A DNA stretch of 64,000 bases from Chondrosia reniformis (lineage: Eukaryota; Porifera; Demospongiae; Chondrillida; Chondrillidae): contig OX359191.1 of the NCBI GenBank assembly GCA_947172415.1, positions 3,038,001 through 3,102,000 of the forward strand, read 5' to 3'. Within the stretch, counting starts at the first letter, position 1. Each line of letters starts with the position of its first letter. The position numbers and the translations under genes are program-made. This document shows positions 49,919 to 63,607 of this stretch, piece by piece. Under the pieces are notes generated by a model. That model ran no database searches and was not told the origin of the DNA. It saw only the letters and a list, made by a program, of their open reading frames with translations.

Positions 49919-51839
49919 GAAAAAACTAGGACATACAGATAGTTACTAGTACATACAACTATTACATACAACTAATTCATACAACTAGTTCATACAACTA
50001 CTACATACACCTAGTACATACAACTAGTACACACAATTAGTAAAAAACAGCTAGTACATACAACTAGTACTAAATTCAGTTCCTACAACTAGTACATACA
50101 ACTAGTAACTACAACTAGTAAATATAACTAGTACATACAACAATCACACATCACTACTACATTCAAGTTGTACTACAACTAGTACATATAACTAGTACAT
50201 ACAACTTGTACATATAAACCATTGCATACACATATAAATAGTATATATTACTAGTACATACACCTAGACAACATACAGCTAGTATATACATACAACAAGA
50301 AACTAGTACATACAACTAGTGAACACAACTATTATATACAACGAGTACATATAAATCTATGAAACTAGGATATACAGTCAGTTACTAGTACATACAACTA
50401 GTTCATACAACTAATACATCCAACTAGTTCTTACAACTACTACATACACCTAGTACATGCAACTAGTAACTAGTACATATAACTAGTACATGCAACGAGT
50501 ACATACAACTAGTACATACAACTAGTACATAGAACTACTACCTATACATACAACTAGTACACACAACTAGTACACACACCTAGTACATTAAATTAGTACA
50601 TATAATCAGTACATAAAACTAGAACATACAACTAGTACATAAAACAAATACATACAACTATTACCTATAACTAGTACATAACTAGTCAATAAAATTAGTA
50701 CATACAACTGGAATATACAACTAGCACATAACTAGTACATACAATTAATACACACAACTAGAATATGCAACTACTACTTACAATTGAGTACATACAACTA
50801 GAACCTCCAACTAGTTAATATAACTAGTCCTAGTACATACAATTAGAACATACAACTAGTAATGAGTACTTACAACTTGTACATATAGCTAGTGTACATA
50901 CAACTACTACATCCAAATTTTACACACAACTAGTACATATTAGCAGTACATACTCATATAACATGAACATATAACTAGTACATACAATTAGTACACAGAA
51001 CTAGTAACTAGTTAATACAACTAGAGCATACAACAAGTACATACAACCACTACATATAATAATACATGCAACTACTTAATAAAACTAGTACTTACAACAA
51101 ATTCATACACTAGTATCTAGTACATACAACCAGTATATATAATTATTAAAAGCACTAGTACCTACAACTAGTACATAACTATTAAATAGAATTAGTGCAT
51201 ACAACTAGTACATTCAACTAGTACACACAATTAGTACAAAACACTAATACATAAAACTAGTACATACAATCAGTACAAAGAACTAGTACATATAACTACA
51301 ACTAGTACATACACCTAGATCATACAACTAGTAAATACACTGTTACTGGTACATACAACTAGTACATACAACTGGTACATACAACTAGTACATACAGCTG
51401 GTTCATATAACTAGTACATACAACTGGTACTACAACTAGTACGTAGAACTAGTACATAGTACGTTCAACTAGTACATAAAGCTAGTAACTACAACTACTA
51501 AATATAACTAGTACATACAACAATTACACACAACTACTACATATAACTGGTATAAATCACTAGTGCATACAACTAGTACAAATAACCAGTACCTTTACAT
51601 ATAACTAGGACATATAAATAGTACATAAAACCAGAGCACACTACCAGTACATACAACTAGTACATATAACAAATAAATAAAATTTATACATACAATTGGT
51701 ATATACAACTAGTATATACAATTACTATATACAACTGGACCATATAACTAGCACATAACCTGTACATACAATTAGTAAATACAATTAGAACATACAAATA
51801 CTACTTACAATTGAGTACATGCAATTGCAACCTCCAACT
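49919..51839. repeat. 13-bp satellite block
   Basis: About 1.9 kb of degenerate 13-bp units. A long stretch (about 50,690-51,000) resembles 52,590-52,920 in order of variants. No genes are seen. Confidence 0.95.
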
Positions 51840-52430
51840 AGAGACTAGCGAGGATTCAGAATTATGCCATGGGCATGATTCTTCAGAAACCACCTAGAAC
51901 AAGAAGCCACCCACTCCGACAAATGTTAGGGTGGACTACCCTACACCATAGAAGACATCTAGCTATGTTAGGTAAAGTACATTGCTGCCTGATCAACAGA
52001 GCACCTGCTTTCCTGACTGCAAAGTTTGTCACAAACGTGGTTCATAATGTAAACTACCCCTCAACACGCAGGAAGAACAATCTACACTTGAAGCGACCAC
52101 TAACCAATGCCTATCGTTCAACATTTGAATATCAAGGGGCATATCATTTTAACTGTCTGCCATCTGCTATCAAAGACATTAGAGATGCAAAATCATTCAG
52201 AAGAGCCCTAGCCAACTTGAACTGTACAAATGTGAATTAATTCCATGAACTCAATCTATATCCATTTAAACTCTTTAAATCTATTTACTATATTTCCCCA
52301 TTAACATTATGCATTCACTCTCTATCTTTTTGCATTGTACTTGATCCAGGACCTGCATGAAAATCCACCGATGATGTGGATGCAGCACTCCTGTTGACAA
52401 ATAAAAATATCTATCTATCTATCCATCTAA
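51840..52430 (+). mobile_element. LINE 3' end with (ATCT)n tail
   Basis: A 5'-truncated non-LTR retrotransposon fragment: a coding end (51,842-52,240), about 165 bases of 3' untranslated sequence, and a short ATCT microsatellite tail (AATATCTATCTATCTATCC) at about 52,406-52,428, directly against satellite. The tail and protein end suggest a CR1/L2/RTE-like or Jockey-like APE LINE. Confidence 0.7.
51842..52240 (+). pseudogene. LINE reverse transcriptase protein, C-terminal fragment
   Basis: The frame reads R-L-A-R-I-Q-N-Y-A-M-G-M-I-L-Q, the usual L-Q-x-x-Q-N-x-A-x-R-x-I segment of LINE polymerase ends, then L-x2-R-R-H-L-A-M-L and a carboxy end with F-N-C-L-P-S-A-I-K-D-I and S-F-R-R-A-L. It ends naturally at TAA 52,238-52,240. 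It is truncated upstream by the junction with satellite, and no catalytic motif is left. The family differs from the fragment at 66-461. Confidence 0.65.
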
Positions 52431-55400
52431 CTAGGAAATATAACTAGTCCAACTACATACAACTAGTACATACAACTAGTACATACAACTAGTACATACA
52501 ACTAGTACATACAACTAGTATATACAACTAGTACTACAACTAGGAAATATAACTAGAACATACAATTAGTTCATATAACTAGTACATAACTAGTCAATAC
52601 AATTAGTACATACAACTGGAACATACAACTAGCACATAACTAGTACATACAATTAATACATACAATTAGAACATGCAACTACTACTTACAATTGAGTACA
52701 TACAACTAGAACTTCCAACTAGTTAATATATCTAGTCCAAGTACATACAACTAGAACATACAACTAGTAATGAGTACTTACAACTTGTACATACAGCTAG
52801 TGTACATACAACTACTACATCCAAATTTTACACACAACTAGTACATATTAGCAGTACATACTCATATAACATGAACATATAACTAGTACATACAATTAGT
52901 ACAAAGAACTAGTAACTAGTTAATACAACTAAAACATACAACTAGTACATAAAACTATTACATACAACTACTACAAGCAACTACTCCATAAAACTAGTAC
53001 ATACAACCAGTACATACAACTAGTATCTAGTACATACAACTAGAACATACAACTACTAAATACAACTAGTACATATAACCAGCACATACACATATAACTA
53101 ATAGATAGAAATAGTACATAAAACTAGAACATATATACTACTTGTACATACAACTAGTACATATAACAAGAACATAACTTGTACATAAAATTAGTACATA
53201 CAATTAGAACATCCAACTACTACTTACAATTGAGTACATTCAACTTTAACCTCCAACTAGAGAATAAAACTGGAACATAAAACTATTATATACAACTTTA
53301 CTTATTATATACAACTAGTACATAAAACTGCTTACTAGTATATACAACTAGTACATACAACTAGTACATACAACTAGTATATATATACAACTAGTACATA
53401 CAACTACTACATACAACAAGTACATTCAACTAGTACACAAAACTAGTACATATAACCAGTACTAGAACTAGTACATAGAACTAGTATATATTACCAGTAC
53501 ATATAATTATAACATACAACTAGTACATATAACCAGCACATACACATATAACAAATAGATAGAAATAGTACATAAAACTAGAACATACTAGTTTACAACT
53601 AGTACATATAACAAGAACATAAAATTAGTATACACAACTAGTACCTACAACTAGTTTATAACTAGTCCATACATTTAGAACATACAACTGGAACATACAA
53701 ATAGCACATAACTAGTACATACAATTAATACATACAATTACTACATGTAACTAGTACATACACATATAACTAGTACATATAAACAGTACTGAAAACTAGA
53801 ACATACTACTAGTACATATAACTAGTATATACAACTAGTCCATATAACAAATACATACCACTAGTACATACAACTAGTACACACAACTAGTACATAACTA
53901 GTCCATACAATTAGTTCATACAATTAGGACATGCAACTACTACTTAAAATTGAGTACAAACAAATGTAATCTCAAACTAGTAAATATAACTAGAACATAC
54001 AACAATTACACACGACTACTACATACAACCAGTACATACAACTACTACATCCAACTAGTACATAGCACTAGTACATACAACTAGTACAATAAACCAGTAC
54101 TACAACAAATATATAAAACTAATATATATAACCAGTCCATCTAACTAGTGCGTACAACTAGTATATATAACTAGTACATACAACTAGTACATATAACCTG
54201 CACATACACATATAACTAATACATATAATTAGTACATAAAACTAGTACATACTACTAGTTAAAACAACTAGTACATTGAAGTAATACATATAACCAGTGC
54301 ATACACATATAACTAGTTCATATAACCAGTACATACAACTAGTACATACAACTAATACACACACCTATATAGTACATTAAACTTGTACATGTAAACATTA
54401 CCTAAAACTAGAACATCCTACTAATACATAAAACAAATATAAACAACAAGTACCTATAACTAGTACATAACTAGTCAATACAATTAGTACATACAACTGG
54501 AACATACAACCAGCACATAATTAGTACATACAATTAATACATACAATTAGAACATGCAACTAGTACACTACTACATGATAAAAGTAGTACATACAACCAG
54601 TACATACAACTAGTATCCATTACATACAACTAGAACATACAACTACTAAATACAACTAATACATGCAACTACTTTATAAAACTAGTACATACAACAAGTA
54701 CATACAACTAGTATCTAGTATATACAACTAGTATATTGAACTAGCACATACAACTAGTACCTACAACTAGTACATAACTATTACATAAAATTAGTACATA
54801 CAACTAGTATGTAAAACTAGTACATACAACTAGTACATATAACTAGTACATGCCACTTGTACATATAAGCCAGTACATCCACATATAACTAGTACATATT
54901 ACTAGTAAATACAAGTAGACTACATCCAGCTTGTAGATACAACAAGAAACTAGTACATACAACTAGTGAACACAACTAATACATACAACACATACATATA
55001 ACTCTATACAACTAGGAAATACAGATAGTTACTAGTACATACAACTATTAAATATAACTAATACATACAACTAGTACATACAACTGGTACATGCAACTAC
55101 TACATACATCTAATACATACAACTACTTCAAAAAACTAGTACGTACAACAAGTACATACAACTAGTATATAGTACATACAACTAGTATATATAACTTGTA
55201 CATGCAACTAGAACCTCCAACTAGTACATATCTATTAAATAGAATTAGTACATACAACTAGTACATACAACTAGTTCATACAACTACAACATAAAACTAG
55301 TACATACAACTAGTAACTAGTACATACAACTAGTACATGCATCTAGTATATAGAACTAGTACATAAAATTAGTACCTACAACTACTACCTATACATACAA

Positions 55401-56425
55401 CTAGTTACTAGTACATACAACAAGTACATATAACAAATACCAACAACTAGTACCTATAACTAGTACATAACTAGTCAATACAATTAGTACATATAACTGG
55501 AACATACAACTAGTTAATATAAGTAGTGCTAGTACATACAACTAGAACATACAACTAGAAACTACTAATTACAACTTGTACATACAGCTAGTGTACATAC
55601 AACAACTACATCCAAATTTTACACACAACTAGTACATATAACCAGTACATACTCATATAACTAGAACATATAACTAGTACACACAATTAGTACATAGAAC
55701 TAGTAACTAGTAAATACAACTAGAACATATAACTAGTACATAGAACTAGTAACTAGTTAATACAACTAGTATATACAACTAGTACATAAAACCAGTTCAT
55801 ACAACTAGTACTACGACTAGTAAATATAACTAGTACTAACAACTTGCACATATGACCAGTGCACACACATATAATTAGTAGATATTTCTAGTACATACAA
55901 CTAGACTACATTCAGCTAGTACATACAATCAGTAACTAGTACATACAACTAGTGCACACAACTAGTACATTAAATTTGTACATACAACTGTTAACTACAA
56001 CTAGTAAATATAACTAGTACATAAAACAATTGCACACAACTAGTAAATACAACGAGTCCATATAACTCCATACAATTAGGACATAGAGATAGTTACTAGG
56101 ACATATAACTAATAAATACAACTACTTCATAAAACTAGTACATACAAGTAGTACATACAAATAGTATCTAGTACATAAAACTAGTACATATAATAACTAC
56201 ATAGAGCCAGTACATTCAACCAGTAACTACAACATACAAATAGTAACTACTAATTACAACTTGTACATACAGCTAGTGTACATACAACAACTACATCCAA
56301 ATTTTACACACAACTAGTACATATAACCAGTACGTACTCATATAACTAGAACATATAACTAGTACACACAATTAGTACATAGAACCAGTAACTAGTAAAT
56401 ACAACTAGAACATACAACTAGTACA
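52431..56425. repeat. 13-bp satellite block
   Basis: About 4 kb of degenerate 13-bp units. It includes two copies of a ~135-bp stretch (55,557-55,690 and 56,228-56,360) and a block (55,805-56,210) that matches the satellite downstream of Penelope copies A and B. No genes are seen. Confidence 0.95.
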
Positions 56426-56433
56426 TAAAATAG

Positions 56434-58348
56434 TGTTTCATAATAAAGGTGTAGAAAAAATAGGCCTCTGAGGTATCTTAAACCAAAAGTTAGTGTTAGA
56501 AACTGTCCCACCCTTTATACAGAACAAAGAGCCTCCATGTGTAGTATATAAGTATACCCCACCAATAGGAGCTCAAATCTTTAACTTTTCACAAGCCTCT
56601 AAGTCAGATATCTTTTGAAAATCAGAACCATGTGAGTGTCACCAGTCCCCCTTCATTTACAAGCCCCTAGGCCATGTTTTAACAGGTGACCTACGTATTG
56701 TTAGTAACCCAAAACTTAGAAAACTCCTTAAGAAAGGACCAAAATTTAGAGAACCTAATAACTTTAATTGGGTAACTGCTTTAAAAATGTGTAAGGAAGA
56801 TCTTAGAAAATATAACATTACCTGGGCCCGTAGAGAAAATGTATCTACTTCTGTATTTAGTGAGTGGGAAAATACTGTACTTAAGAAAATTAATGATAGG
56901 ATCTCTAAGCTGTCTAAATCGTATACCAAATCCTCAGTAGCCAAGAAGACCCTTACTTGTCCTAAAATTAAGAAATTCTTAGCAGACCTGCATGATAAGT
57001 ATGTTATAGCCCCTGCCGATAAGGCCTCTAATAATATAATCTTTATATGTAAGTCCTACTATAGACAAATTATTAATGAATAACTAGGCAGTACCTCCAC
57101 TTATGCTAAATGTACAGTAGAATCCTAACAGTTAATTAGGAAACACATAGATTTCTTAAAACTAGAGAACTTAGAACCTAAACCAGACTGGTGTAACCTT
57201 CCCTCTTTTAACTGGATGCCTAAGTTACATAAGAACCCTTACAGCTACACATTCATAGCTGCCTCTCACAAATGTACCACCAAACCCCTTTCTAGATTTC
57301 TAAATTCGGCACTCAGACTAATTCTCAAACATTTTAGAGAATTCTGCCTAGGTATATATAGGAATACTGGTGTTAATGCCTTGTGGATAGTAGAAAACTC
57401 ACTAGAAGTCTTAGATAGTCTTAGGTCTATACCCACTAGAAAAGCCCAGCTAGCTAGTTTTGATTTTTCTACATTATATACAGCGATCCCCCATAACCTA
57501 CTTAAAGATAAGATTACTAACCTTATTCATAGTGCCTATACCTGTAGGAAGTCCCAATATATAGAAGTCTGTCAGGATAAAGCCTTTTGGTCTAACAATG
57601 TCTCCAATAAAGCAGTCACAGCTGTTCATTTAGTAGAGCTCTATAACAACCTTATTGACAACATTTATGTATGTGTAGACGGTTCTGTAGTTAAGCAATG
57701 TGTAGGTGTCCCTATGGGTACTGACTGTGCCCCTGTAGTTGCTAATCTTTTTCTGTTTGCCTATGAGTATGAGTTTATGAAAGGACTACTTAAGGATAAC
57801 ATCACCTTAGCTATTAAATTTTCCAATACTTATAGGTATATTGATGACCTTTTATGTATTAACAACAAGATTTTGAACTGTCAATTAGTGATATTTCCCC
57901 CAAAGAACTTATTCTTAAAAGGACAAATACCAGCCCTAAAAATCCCCCTTTTGTAGACTTAGATATAACCATTACTAACAATCAATTTATCACTAAAGTA
58001 TATGATAAGCGAGAGGACTTTAACTTTGATATAGTAAATTTCCCCTATTTAGATAGTAATATTCCTAATACACCAGCCTATGGTGTCTTTATTTCACAAC
58101 TAATTAGGTATTCCAGAAGATGTAGTGACTTCTCCAGTTTTCAGGCTAAAAGTTTGCAGTTATGCAGTAGGCTTATTAAGCAGGGTTACTTTAAGCTAAA
58201 ATCAACCTTTAAAACTTTCCTATCCCGGCAGCCTCTAGTTAGAATCAAGTATAAACAAAAAGTAGCTAGTATGCTTAAGGACTGTCCTGTGTTACCCCAC
58301 TTCCAAAGAAATGTTACTACTAGAAGATCTAAGGGTAGACTTACGTAA
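56434..58348 (+). pseudogene. Penelope-like reverse transcriptase, copy B, broken
   Basis: One frame from 56,434 to about 57,890 has stops near 56,470 (TGA), near 56,613 (TGA), at 57,081 (TAA) and at 57,126 (TAA). The sequence continues in another frame to 58,348. Motifs in order: [54 protein letters not shown] with the first catalytic Asp; G-V-P-M-G-T-D-C-A-P-V-V-A-N; R-Y-I-D-D-L-L with the catalytic pair; then, after a one-base shift near 57,895, Y-D-K-R-E-D-F-N-F and the thumb. No endonuclease domain follows the thumb. Confidence 0.75.
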
Positions 58349-58600
58349 TATGTCCTACTTGTGTCTATAGTTATGCTGAGTCTGTTTTACCTGTACAAGC
58401 AAGATAACTAATAGATTTATAATTAATTCATAAAAGTTAATTGGAACTACATTCCTTTCATAAAATTAAATTTCATCATGTGTCTTAGTTAACACCTTAT
58501 TTAACTTTTGGCGCCAAAATAGTGTATATAAGGCCCCTAGATTTAGCATAGAGAGCCAAGGATTCACAGAAGATCAAGATAAAAAAGACAAAGACTCCCA

Positions 58601-58646
58601 GGATCACTGATGAAGGGTGGAATTCCCAGAAATGGCTGTCTGACCC
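58601..58646 (+). ncRNA. Hammerhead-ribozyme-like motif, copy B
   Basis: GGATCA (58,601-58,606) is followed by CTGATGA (58,607-58,613), a helix-II-like GGG/CCC hairpin with a 7-nt loop, GAAA (58,629-58,632), a minimal helix III, the triplet GTC (58,638-58,640), and TGACCC, which pairs with GGATCA at 5 of 6 positions. Penelope-like elements are known to carry type I hammerheads with very short helix III. The closing pair of helix II is A-A, which is unfavourable, so activity is uncertain. Confidence 0.4.
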
Positions 58647-58793
58647 AGTGGAGAAGAAGATGAAAGAAGGGAAAAGAAGGAAGAAAAGACTCCTGTATCT
58701 TCATCTAAAGCTCTCTTTAGGTTTAGTTCCCCTATAGGCTCTTTTTAAAGAATAGGCATATATCATGTAGGAAAATGGTATCTTAGATTTTTC

Positions 58794-61700
58794 ATAGAAC
58801 TAGTAACTAGTACATAAAACCAGTTCATACAACTAGTACTACGACTAGTAAATATAACTAGTACTAACAACTTGCACATATGACCAGTGCATACACATAT
58901 AACTAGTAGATATTTCTAGTACATACAACTAGACTACATTCAGCTAGTACATACAATCAGTAACTAGTACATACAACTAGTGCACACAACTAGTACATTA
59001 AATTTGTACATACAACTGTTAACTACAACTAGTAAATATACCTAGTACATAAAACAATTGCACACAACTAGTAAATACAACGAGTCCATATAACTCCATA
59101 AAATTAGGACATAGAGATAGTTACTAGGACATACAACTAATAAATACAACTACTTCATAAAACTAGTACATACAAGTAGTATATACAAATAGTATCTAGT
59201 ACATAAAACTAGTACATATAATAACTACATAGAGCGAGTACACACAACAAGAAACTAGTACATACAACTAGTGAACACAACTAGTACATACAACTAGTAC
59301 ATACAATTAGGACATACAACTAGTACATACAACTAGTCCCAATACAAAGAACTAGTTACTATATATTACATACAGTAAGTACATACAACTAGTAAATAAA
59401 ACTAGTAACTACTACTAGTAAATGCAACTAGTCCATACAACTAGTATAATTAACTACATACAACTAGTTCATACAACTAGTACAAACAACTGGACCATAC
59501 AACTAGTCCATACATACAACTAGTTACTAGTACATACAACTGGTACATACAATTAGTAAATACATCTAATGACTACAACTAGTAATTATACCTAGTACAT
59601 ACAACTAGTATCTAGAACATATAACTAGTACACACAACTAGTACATACAACTGGACCATTAAACTAGTACATACAACCAGTTACTAGTACATACAACTAG
59701 TACGTACAACTAGTACATACAACATTTACACACAGCTAGTCCATACAACTAGTACATAAAATAAGTAAATACAAATTGTTAGTAGTACTTACAACTAGTA
59801 CCTACTACTAGTACATACAACTAGTACACACAACTAGTAACTACAACTATTTAATATAACTAATACATACAACAATTACACAGAATTAGTACGTAGCACT
59901 AGTGCACACACCTAGTACATATAACTAGTAAATGCAGAGTGTTACTAGTACATACAACTAATACATACTACTAGTGCATCCAACTAGTAACTACAACTAG
60001 TAAATTTAACTAGTACATACACCAATTACACACAACTTGTACACATTACTAGAACGCAAGTAGTACATACAACTAGTACATTAATCTAGAACATACAAGT
60101 AGAAAATACAGATTGTTACTGGTATACAAAACGAGTACAAAGAACTAATATATATAACTAGTACATACTACTAGTTACTAGTACATACTACTAGTTACTA
60201 GTACATACAACTAGTACATAAAATTAGTTTATACAACTAATATATACAACTACTACTTACAACTAGCACATATAACTACATACAACTAGTACATCAAATA
60301 GAACATACAACCAATACATAAAATAGTATATACATTTACTACTAGTACAGGTAACTAGTACATACAACTAGTATATACAACTAGTACATAAAACTAGTAC
60401 AAACAATTAGAACATGCAACTACTACTTACAATTGCGGACATACCACTAGAACCTCCAATTAGTAAATATACCTAGTTCTAGTTAAGACAATTAGAACAT
60501 ACACCTAATAACGAGGACTTCCAACAAGTTCATACAACTAGTACATTCAACTAGTAGATACAATTAGTACATACAACTAGTACATACGACTTGAATATAC
60601 AACTAGTACATACAACTAGTACATACAACTAGTCCCACAACTAGTACATTTAACTAGTACATACAACTGGTATATAACCAAAACATACACATATAATCAG
60701 TACATACAACTAGTACATACAACTAGACTTCATAAAACTATAAAAAAGTACTTCCAACTAGTACATACACCTAGTAACTAGTCCATACAACTAGTACATA
60801 CAACTGTTACATACAACTAGTTTATACAGCTAGTAAATACAATTAATACATATGCAAACAACTAGTTACTAGTGCATACAACTAATACATACAACTCGTA
60901 CGTTCAACTAGTATCTACAACTAGTAAATTTAACTAGTACATACAACAATTACACACAATTACTACATCCAACTACTGCATATAACATAGAACTTGTATA
61001 TTCAACTGATATCTAGTTTATAAAACTGGTATATACAATTAATACATACAACTAGTACAAACAACTAGTACATATAACTATTACATAAATCTGGTAACTA
61101 GAACCGAAAATTAGCACATATAACTAGTACATACAACTAGTAACTACAACTACTAGATATAACTAGTACATAAAACTAGTACATACAATTAGTACATACA
61201 GACAGTTACTAGTACATACAAATAGTACATACAAGTAGTACATACAACTAGTACATAAAACTAGAACATATAACTAGTACATACAACTAGTTACTAGTAC
61301 ATACAACTAGTTACTAGTACATACAACTAGTTACTAGTACATACAACTGGTACATACAACTAGTACCTACAACTAGTACGTAGAACTAGTAAATACAACT
61401 ATTACATACAACTAGTACATACTACTAGTTCATACAGCTAGTACATACTTCTAGTTCATACAACTAGTACATAAAACTTGTACATGCAACTAGTACATAC
61501 AATTAGTACATATAACTAGTCCATAAAAGTAGTACATATAACTAGGACATCCTAGTAGTACATATAACTAAGATATATACATATAACTAAAACATACGTA
61601 TAGAACATAGAAAGAGTCCATTAAATTAGTACATACAACTAGTGTATAAAACTAACACATACAACTAGTTCATACAGCTAGTACTTACAACTAGTACATT

Positions 61701-63607
61701 CAACTAGTACAAACAACTAGTAAAGACAATTAGTGCATACAACTACTACACACAAATAATACATGCAACTAATTCATTCAACTAGTACATGCAACTAGTA
61801 CATACAAACAGTGCATACAACTTGGTGCCTACAATTAGTACATTAAAATACTACATACAACTAGCACAAAGAAGTAGTACATACAGCTACTATATACAAG
61901 TAGTACCTTCATCTAGTTCAAAAAAATATATACATACAACTAGTACATACAACAAGGCTATACAACTAGTACAAACTACTAGTACATATAACTAGTGTCA
62001 TGCAAACAGTACATACAATTAGTAACTAGCAGATACAACTTGTATCCAGGACATACCACTAGAACATACAACTTGTGCTTATAACTAGTGGATAATACCA
62101 GTACTAGTACATAAAATAGGACATACAACTAGTACATAAAACTAGTACGAAGAAATAGTTCATAAAAGTAGTTCATACAGTTAGTATATACAACTAATAC
62201 TATCAACTCTTTAATACAATTAGTACAAAGAACTAGTACATAACTTGTACATATAATTAGTACATACAAATAGTACATATAACTAGTACATACAGCTAGG
62301 TCATACAACTAGTACATACAGCTAGTTCATACAACTAGTTCATACAACTAGTAAACACAACTAGTTCACACAACTAGTACATACAACTAGTACATACAAC
62401 TAAAACACACACAGGTAACTAGAACATATAAATGGTATATGCAACTAGGACACAAAACTAGTATGTACAAATAGTACATGAAACTAGTACCTACAACGAA
62501 TACATACAAATAGGACATATACCTTGTATATACAACTTGTACGTAAAATAATTACATATAACTAGAACATACAACTAATACTAATAAGTCGTTTATACAA
62601 CTAGAACATACAACTAGTACATAGAAATAGGACATACTATTAGGTAATACAATTAGTACATTCAACTAGTACATACATGAGTGCATGCAACAAGTACATA
62701 CAACCACTACATAAAACAAGTACATACAACTAGTTCATACAATTAACTAGTACATACAACTGTCATTTGTAACTAGTAAGTAGAACAAGTTCTTACAACT
62801 TGTATACACCTACGGCTAGTACCTACTACTAGTAAAATACAACTTGTACATACTACTTGTCCATATAATTAGAACATATACATGTAATTAGTACGTACAA
62901 ATAGTACATATAACTAAAACATACAACTAGTCCATACAACTAGTTCATACAACCTGTACATACACCTAGTAAATAACTAGTGCATACAACTAGTACTTAC
63001 TACTAGTACATACAACTAGTTCACAAACCTAGTCCATACAAGTAGTCGATTTAACTAGTACATACAAATGGGACATAAAACTGGTACATTTAACTAGTAC
63101 ATGCAACTAATCCTTACTAATAGTTCACACAACCAGTATATACGGCTTTTAGGTACAACTATTACATACAACTAGTACATATAAGTAGGACATTTCATTA
63201 GAACATATACATAATACTAGAACATACACATATTTCTAGAACATAGAATTAGTACATTCAACTAGTATATACAGCTAGTACATACATATAGTACATACAA
63301 CTAGTACAATCAACTTGTACTACCACCAGTGCATACTACAATTTCATGCAACTAGAACATACAACAAGTACTTACAAGTATCACATATTACTAGGACATA
63401 CACAGATAAGTAGAACATATACATATAACTAGAACATAGAAATAGTACATACATCTAGTACATACATATAGTACATACAACTAGTACCTACAACTAGTAC
63501 ATACATATAGTACTTGCAACTACTTCACAAAACTAGTACATAAAACTAATACATAAAACTTGTACCTACAACAGGTACATACAACTAGTATATATAACTA
63601 AAATATA
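58794..63607. repeat. 13-bp satellite block
   Basis: The first kilobase (to about 59,817) duplicates the satellite at 21,480-22,504. The rest is ordinary degenerate 13-bp array. Open frames such as 61,789-61,995 are stop-poor satellite, not genes. Confidence 0.95.

Larger units (their letters stand above)
56426..58793 (+). mobile_element. Penelope-like retroelement, copy B (most complete)
   Basis: The coding region runs from about 56,434 to 58,348, followed by about 445 bases of 3' non-coding sequence ending …CTTAGATTTTTCA. No GIY-YIG endonuclease is visible, and no long terminal repeat apart from matching satellite blocks on both sides (55,805-56,210 and 58,835-59,225). The 3' part contains a TATATAAGGCCCC stretch, a hammerhead-like motif and a GA-rich tract. 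The Penelope call rests on protein motifs from memory; another reverse-transcriptase family is possible. Confidence 0.7.

Noticed and set aside
56426-58793. GIY-YIG endonuclease expected in a Penelope element
   Set aside because: No G-I-Y or Y-I-G motif follows the thumb at 58,154-58,348, and the reading frame ends there.
61789-61995. 68-residue open frame
   Set aside because: It consists of degenerate 13-bp satellite that happens to lack stops. It has no protein features.
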